From: Chloroflexota bacterium
GTDB taxonomy: Bacteria > Chloroflexota > Limnocylindria > Limnocylindrales > CSP1-4
Direction of reading: 5' to 3'
DNA: 52,650 nucleotides
Assembly: GCA_005889475.1 (NCBI GenBank)
Contig: VBGT01000078.1
Location: 4,147-56,796 of the forward strand
The position numbers and the translations under genes are program-made. Positions 49,476-52,650 of this stretch are shown here, one piece after another. The notes below the pieces were generated by a model. The model searched no databases, was not told where the DNA came from, and saw only the letters and a program-made list of their open reading frames with translations. Positions within the stretch are counted from its first letter, which is position 1; each line of letters starts with the position of its first letter.

Positions 49476-50174
49476 ATGTCCGACAATCCCGCCCTCGATG
49501 TGACCCCGTCCGAGATGCCGCGCCAGCCACGCGCGACCCTCGAGCGCGTCACCACGACCGAGGCACTCGTGCGCGCCCTGACGCGCCAGATCCTGGACGG
49601 GGCGATCAGCGGGGGCGATCACCTTCGCGAGGTGGACCTTGCGGACGAAATGGGTGTGAGCCGGCAATCACTTCGGACAGCCCTCATCGAGCTCGTCCAC
49701 ATGGGCTTGTTGCGCCGCGAGGCGCACCGCGGCGTCTGGGTGCCTCGCCTCACGCGAGGGGACATCGAGGACCTCTACGACATCCGCACGGTCATCGAGA
49801 GCGCGGCGATCCGTCGCCTGACAAAGCATCCGGAGCGCTGGCACGAGGTAGAAGATGCGATCGACGCGCTCGCCCGCCTCGATTCGGCCGCAGGCTGGGG
49901 AGCCATCGTGGAAGCGGACTTCGCGGTGCATCGAGCGCTCGTGGCGACGGCGCGCAGTCCGCGCCTGTCGCACGCGCACGAGATGCTGTGTGCGGAGACT
50001 CGCCTGAGCCTCGTCCGCGCCCAACATTTCTGGACTGCCGAATACCTGGCCGCCGAGCATCGAGACCTGTTCCAGGTGATCGCGAGCGGCGACGAGGATG
50101 CCGCCGACCAGCGGCTCCACGAGCATTTGCGCATTGGGCTCGACCAGATTCTGGCGGACCTTTCGGCGTCCTGA
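49476..50174 (+). CDS. GntR-family regulator (FadR/FCD type)
   Basis: A 232-residue repressor. The winged HTH (about 28-85) has ALTRQILDGAISGGDHLREVDLADEMGVSRQSLRTALIELVHMGLL and the FCD effector domain (about 95-220) has the usual DIRTVIESAAIRRL, AIVEADFAVHRALVATA and EHRDLFQVIASGDEDAADQRLHEHL; the D/H residues bind a metal in this family. The ATG at 49476 is supported by an extended -10 immediately upstream. It is divergent from the dehydrogenase gene and upstream of the transporter, with operators in both flanks. The ligand may be the imported solute or a breakdown product. Confidence 0.92.
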   Translation: MSDNPALDVTPSEMPRQPRATLERVTTTEALVRALTRQILDGAISGGDHLREVDLADEMGVSRQSLRTALIELVHMGLLRREAHRGVWVPRLTRGDIEDLYDIRTVIESAAIRRLTKHPERWHEVEDAIDALARLDSAAGWGAIVEADFAVHRALVATARSPRLSHAHEMLCAETRLSLVRAQHFWTAEYLAAEHRDLFQVIASGDEDAADQRLHEHLRIGLDQILADLSAS

Positions 50175-50176
50175 CC

Positions 50177-50219
50177 ACTTGACGGACAAGTTGACAATCG
50201 GGCACCTCCGCCCAATACT
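50177..50219 (+). promoter_or_regulatory. Promoter and operator of the EhuB-like gene
   Basis: TTGACA (50191-50196), a 17-base spacer and AATACT (50214-50219) form a strong promoter. The inverted repeat ACTTG-ACGGA-CAAGT (50177-50191) sits on the upstream edge of the -35 box and could be a GntR site, although it differs from the 49408-49420 palindrome. It lies just after the GntR stop. Confidence 0.6.
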
Positions 50220-50255
50220 CCGCCAACCGACCAGGAACTGAGGAGGAGGTCACCC

Positions 50256-51179
50256 ATGGGACGGGGTCTGCTACATCGTGGGTTTCTGAAGCAAGGTCTG
50301 GGACTTGGCCTCCTCGCAACGATCGCGCTGGGCGCCTGCTCGCCGAGCGGCGCTCCGAGTGCCGGCACCTCAGGCGCTCCCGCCGGTCAGGGCGCACTCG
50401 CCCGGATCACGGCTGACAAGGTCGTCCGAGTCGGCTTTGCCAATGAGGCCCCCTACGGGTTTGCCTCACCGGAAGGCAAGCTCACGGGTGAGGCACCGGA
50501 AGTCCTGCGAGCCTATTTCAAGTCAATCGGCGTCGAAACCCTCGAAGGCGTCCTGACCGACTTCGGGTCACTGATCCCGGGCCTCCAGGCCAATCGCTTC
50601 GATGTCGTGGGTGCCGGGATGTTCATCCGACCGGCTCGCTGCGAGCAGATTGCCTTTGGCGACCCCGACTACCGGATCGGCGAGGCGTTTGCGGTCAAGA
50701 AGGGCAATCCGCTGAACCTCCACACCCTGAAGGACGTGGCGGCCAGCTCGACCGCGAAATTCGGATCCTTTACCGGGACCGTGGAATTTGAATACGCGGA
50801 CACAGCGGGCGTCCCGAAGGACCGTCAGGTGGTCTTCCCCGACGGACCCACATTGATGGCCGGGCTGCAGGCCGGTCGAATCGATGTCGCGATGCTCACC
50901 ACGCTCTCGATCCGCGACCTGCTGCAGAAGACGGCAGACCCCAACCTCGAGTACGTCGCGCTGGACGAACAGCCAGTTGGCAAGGATGGCAAGCCTGCCA
51001 TCGGCTACGGAGCGATGGGCTTCCGCAAGGAGGACAACGACCTGCGCGACTCCTACAACGCCTGGCTCGCGAAGGTCAAGGCAAGTGGCGAGCTGGCGAC
51101 GATCATCAAGCCCTTCGGCTTCACAGCGGAGGACGTTGCACCAGCCGATGTGAAAGCGGCAACGGCCTGCGCGGGGTAG
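50256..51179 (+). CDS. ehuB: Ectoine/hydroxyectoine-type ABC transporter binding lipoprotein (EhuB-like)
   Basis: A 307-residue family-3 solute-binding protein. A signal peptide (1-28) with lipobox (LGAC) is followed by a mature domain beginning at VVRVGFANEAPYGF. The blocks GFANEAPYG, LTGEAPEVLRAY, FGSLIPGLQANRFDVVGAGMFI, CEQIAFGDPDYRIGEAFAVKKGNPL and FRKEDNDLRDSYNAWL match EhuB of ectoine uptake systems, in the same order. AGGAGGAGGT precedes ATG 50256. It is followed by EhuC, EhuD and the start of EhuA. A different polar amino-acid or opine substrate remains possible, since a few side chains decide ligand choice. Confidence 0.82.
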   Translation: MGRGLLHRGFLKQGLGLGLLATIALGACSPSGAPSAGTSGAPAGQGALARITADKVVRVGFANEAPYGFASPEGKLTGEAPEVLRAYFKSIGVETLEGVLTDFGSLIPGLQANRFDVVGAGMFIRPARCEQIAFGDPDYRIGEAFAVKKGNPLNLHTLKDVAASSTAKFGSFTGTVEFEYADTAGVPKDRQVVFPDGPTLMAGLQAGRIDVAMLTTLSIRDLLQKTADPNLEYVALDEQPVGKDGKPAIGYGAMGFRKEDNDLRDSYNAWLAKVKASGELATIIKPFGFTAEDVAPADVKAATACAG

Positions 51180-51241
51180 CCGCGTACCGCTAGCCACAAG
51201 GATCGGCCGCAAGGATCGGACGCGAATGACGGGCCGGGCTC

Positions 51242-51898
51242 GTGCCGTTTGACCTCCTTCCGCCGCTGCTCGGCGGCGCAGTCGTCACGCTGGCCCTGAC
51301 GTTCACGAGCGCCGGCCTGGCCCTGATCCTCGCCCTGGGAGCCGGCCTCGGCCGGCTCTCCAGGTGGCGAGCCGTGCGGACAGTTGCGGCCGTCTATGTC
51401 GAGGTCTTCCGCGGTTCGTCGCTCCTCGTGCAGCTCTTCTACTTCTTCTTCGTTCTGCCGCTGATCGGCGTCCGGCTGCCACCCTTCGCGACCGGCGTCC
51501 TTGCCCTCAGCCTGAATATCGGGGCATACGGCTCCGAAATCGTGCGCGCCGCGGTCCAGAGCGTCGATCCCGGCCAGCGCGAGGCAGCGATTGCGCTGAA
51601 CATGCCGACGGGCCTGGCGCTCCGGCGGATCATCCTGCCCCAGGCATTCGTGGCGATGCTGCCTCCATTCGGCAACTTGCTCGTCGAGCTCCTCAAGTCC
51701 ACGTCGCTCGTGTCGCTCATCACGCTGACCGAGCTCAGCTTCGCCGGGCGCCAGCTCGTTCAGCAGCAGGGCCGTGTGAGCGAGGTCTATCTGCTCGTCC
51801 TGCTCCTGTACCTGTTGATGGCCTACCCGCTCACGCGTGGCATGCGATTGGTCGAGCGGTGGATGGCGAGGCGAGTCGGCGTGGGAGCTGGTTCGTGA
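51242..51898 (+). CDS. ehuC: ABC transporter permease (EhuC-like, His/Glu family)
   Basis: A 218-residue permease of the HisM/GlnP type with about five membrane segments. The cytoplasmic EAA loop is at about 117-138 (REAAIALNMPTGLALRRIILPQ). The GTG at 51242 has no strong ribosome site; GGGCCGGG lies just before it. It is 62 bases after the binding protein, in a gap with a repeated CAAGGATCGG, and its stop overlaps the next start (GTGA). It pairs with the EhuD-like gene as the two membrane subunits of one importer. Confidence 0.85.
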   Translation: MPFDLLPPLLGGAVVTLALTFTSAGLALILALGAGLGRLSRWRAVRTVAAVYVEVFRGSSLLVQLFYFFFVLPLIGVRLPPFATGVLALSLNIGAYGSEIVRAAVQSVDPGQREAAIALNMPTGLALRRIILPQAFVAMLPPFGNLLVELLKSTSLVSLITLTELSFAGRQLVQQQGRVSEVYLLVLLLYLLMAYPLTRGMRLVERWMARRVGVGAGS

Positions 51899-52587
51899 GA
51901 TTCGATCTGGACTATGCGGCCGAGATCACGCCGCTCCTCCTCCGCGCGACGATCACGACGTTCGAGGCGACCATCGGCGGAATGGCCCTGGGGCTCATCG
52001 TCGGGCTCCTGATCGCCATCGTCCGATTCGCCGCGCCGCCGCCGATCGCTCGGTTGGCCGGGATCTACGTCGAATTCGTCCGCAGCACGCCACTTCTCAT
52101 CCAGCTGTTCTTCCTCTTCTATGTGCTGCCACGCTACGGTGTCTCGACGACCCCGCTGGTGACCGGGATCCTCGCCCTCGGCCTGCACTACAGCTCGTAC
52201 ACCGCGGAGGTGTACCGCGCCGGGATTCGCGGTGTTCCGACCGGGCAGTGGGAAGCGGCCATCGCCCTGAACTTCTCGCCGAGCCGCACGTGGACGCGAA
52301 TCATCCTGCCGCAGGCGATCCCACCGATCATCCCCCCGCTGGGCAACTACCTGGTCGCGATGTTCAAGGACACGCCGCTGCTCGCCACCATCACGGTCAG
52401 CGAGCTCCTCGGGACGGCTCTGAGCGAAGCGGGCAGGACGTATCGCTATTTCGAGCCGCTGACGATCGTCGGGCTCATCTTCCTGCTGCTGAGCTACCCG
52501 TCCGCGATCCTCATCAAGAGACTGGAGCGACGCCTTGCCACCGAACACTGCTCCGTCGCCGGCCGTGGAGCCCGAGTCCAAGGCTGA
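51895..52587 (+). CDS. ehuD: ABC transporter permease (EhuD-like, His/Glu family)
   Basis: A 230-residue second permease. Membrane segments are visible near residues 14-38, 55-80, 86-105, 140-160 and 185-210, and the EAA loop is at about 126-147 (WEAAIALNFSPSRTWTRIILPQ). GTG 51895 overlaps the EhuC-like stop. The sequence upstream in this frame is antisense to other genes and is not used. Its 3' end overlaps the start of the ATPase gene (TTG 52535) by about 53 bases. It is the expected partner of the EhuC-like permease. Confidence 0.85.
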   Translation: MRFDLDYAAEITPLLLRATITTFEATIGGMALGLIVGLLIAIVRFAAPPPIARLAGIYVEFVRSTPLLIQLFFLFYVLPRYGVSTTPLVTGILALGLHYSSYTAEVYRAGIRGVPTGQWEAAIALNFSPSRTWTRIILPQAIPPIIPPLGNYLVAMFKDTPLLATITVSELLGTALSEAGRTYRYFEPLTIVGLIFLLLSYPSAILIKRLERRLATEHCSVAGRGARVQG

Positions 52588-52650
52588 GTCCAGGGCCGAG
52601 TCCGAATCCGCGCCGATCGTCCGGTTCCGCGCCGTGTCGAAGGCGTTCGG
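52535..52650 (+). CDS. ehuA: ABC transporter ATP-binding protein (EhuA-like), N-terminus only
   Basis: The first 38 codons of an ATPase; the gene continues past the right edge. TTG 52535 follows GGAG by nine bases and gives a Pro/Ser/Glu-rich lead (AVEPESKAESRAESESAP, from an imperfect repeat) then IVRFRAVSKAFG, the usual first strand of ABC ATPases. GTG 52565 is an alternative start. The Walker motifs are outside the window. The position after two His/Glu-type permeases supports the call. Confidence 0.75.
   Translation, partial: MPPNTAPSPAVEPESKAESRAESESAPIVRFRAVSKAF

Noticed and set aside
51196-51220. Direct repeat CAAGGATCGG twice before the EhuC-like gene
   Set aside because: Ten-base repeats 15 bases apart; could be chance or a duplicated weak ribosome site, with no further support.
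1-52650. CRISPR arrays, insertion sequences, prophage or origin signals
   Set aside because: No evenly spaced repeats, transposase, integrase or DnaA-box cluster was seen on reading both strands.

Overview
This window looks like chromosomal core and accessory DNA from a high-GC (roughly 70 percent by eye) bacterium that uses many GTG and TTG starts and packs genes with 4-base stop/start overlaps. Several families seen together (DUF3105, a PknB-type kinase with PASTA repeats, an ECF42-like sigma factor with a DGPF/YCII partner, split LigD modules, proline-rich small membrane proteins, a DUF3008-like small protein) and the lack of outer-membrane genes suggest a Chloroflexota lineage such as soil or freshwater Limnocylindria/Ellin6529-like bacteria. 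That placement is inference; no rRNA or marker-gene tree was available. I see no insertion sequence, prophage, CRISPR array or replication origin.

Layout. 1-4294 (minus): a membrane protein, a DUF3105 protein, then tdh-kbl (threonine to glycine plus acetyl-CoA) coupled to a PHP phosphatase that runs off the left edge. 4324-12334: a maltodextrin module with a LacI regulator behind a tandem palindromic operator, lipoprotein binding protein, two permeases, an exported GH13 lipoprotein and a cytoplasmic cyclomaltodextrinase-like GH13 that carries a short repeat inserted in frame. 12407-17494: small unknowns, tRNA-Glu(TTC), a multi-TM protein, an alpha/beta hydrolase, galU and a frameshifted membrane gene. 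17592-21859: PASTA kinase, Cys-rich and Ig-like surface proteins. 21856-24589: folC-folP-folB. 24586-28228: HtrA-type protease with a two-component system. 28285-32219: ribosomal protein L25, a methyltransferase, a LysR regulator with a damaged HTH, and a small Cys protein coupled to isocitrate lyase. 32336-35227: secreted protein and a second two-component system. 35304-38984: two tiny basic proteins, an ATP-dependent DNA ligase and a LigD-type polymerase. 39076-41165: YCII protein, ECF42-like sigma factor, glyoxalase. 41352-47059: secreted sugar-dehydrogenase-like protein, VanY-type carboxypeptidase and a divergent CapA-like lipoprotein. 47146-52650: a GntR-controlled locus with an M20 amidohydrolase, a D-2-hydroxyacid dehydrogenase and an EhuBCDA-like transporter cut by the right edge.

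How the parts work together. The maltodextrin module can be read as a pathway: the lipoprotein amylase cuts polymer outside the cell, the transporter imports oligosaccharides, and the cytoplasmic GH13 finishes them; its ATPase is not encoded here. The right-hand locus reads as a regulated uptake and catabolism island for an ectoine-like compatible solute or a related amino-acid derivative, with promoter and operator candidates in both intergenic regions. The LigD pieces and the small basic proteins suggest an end-joining or stress-survival neighbourhood, although no Ku gene is in view.

Main second-look items: a roughly 41-base deletion in the LysR HTH, a one-base frameshift in the gene after galU, the in-frame repeat in the cyclomaltodextrinase, the operators at 4355-4380, 30787-30811, 49408-49420 and 50177-50191, a likely CTG start at 49382, and a recurring TAnnnT box six or seven bases before start codons that lack a Shine-Dalgarno sequence, suggesting leaderless transcripts. 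I found no wholly new system that I can defend; the GntR/M20/Ehu island is the best candidate for new biology.
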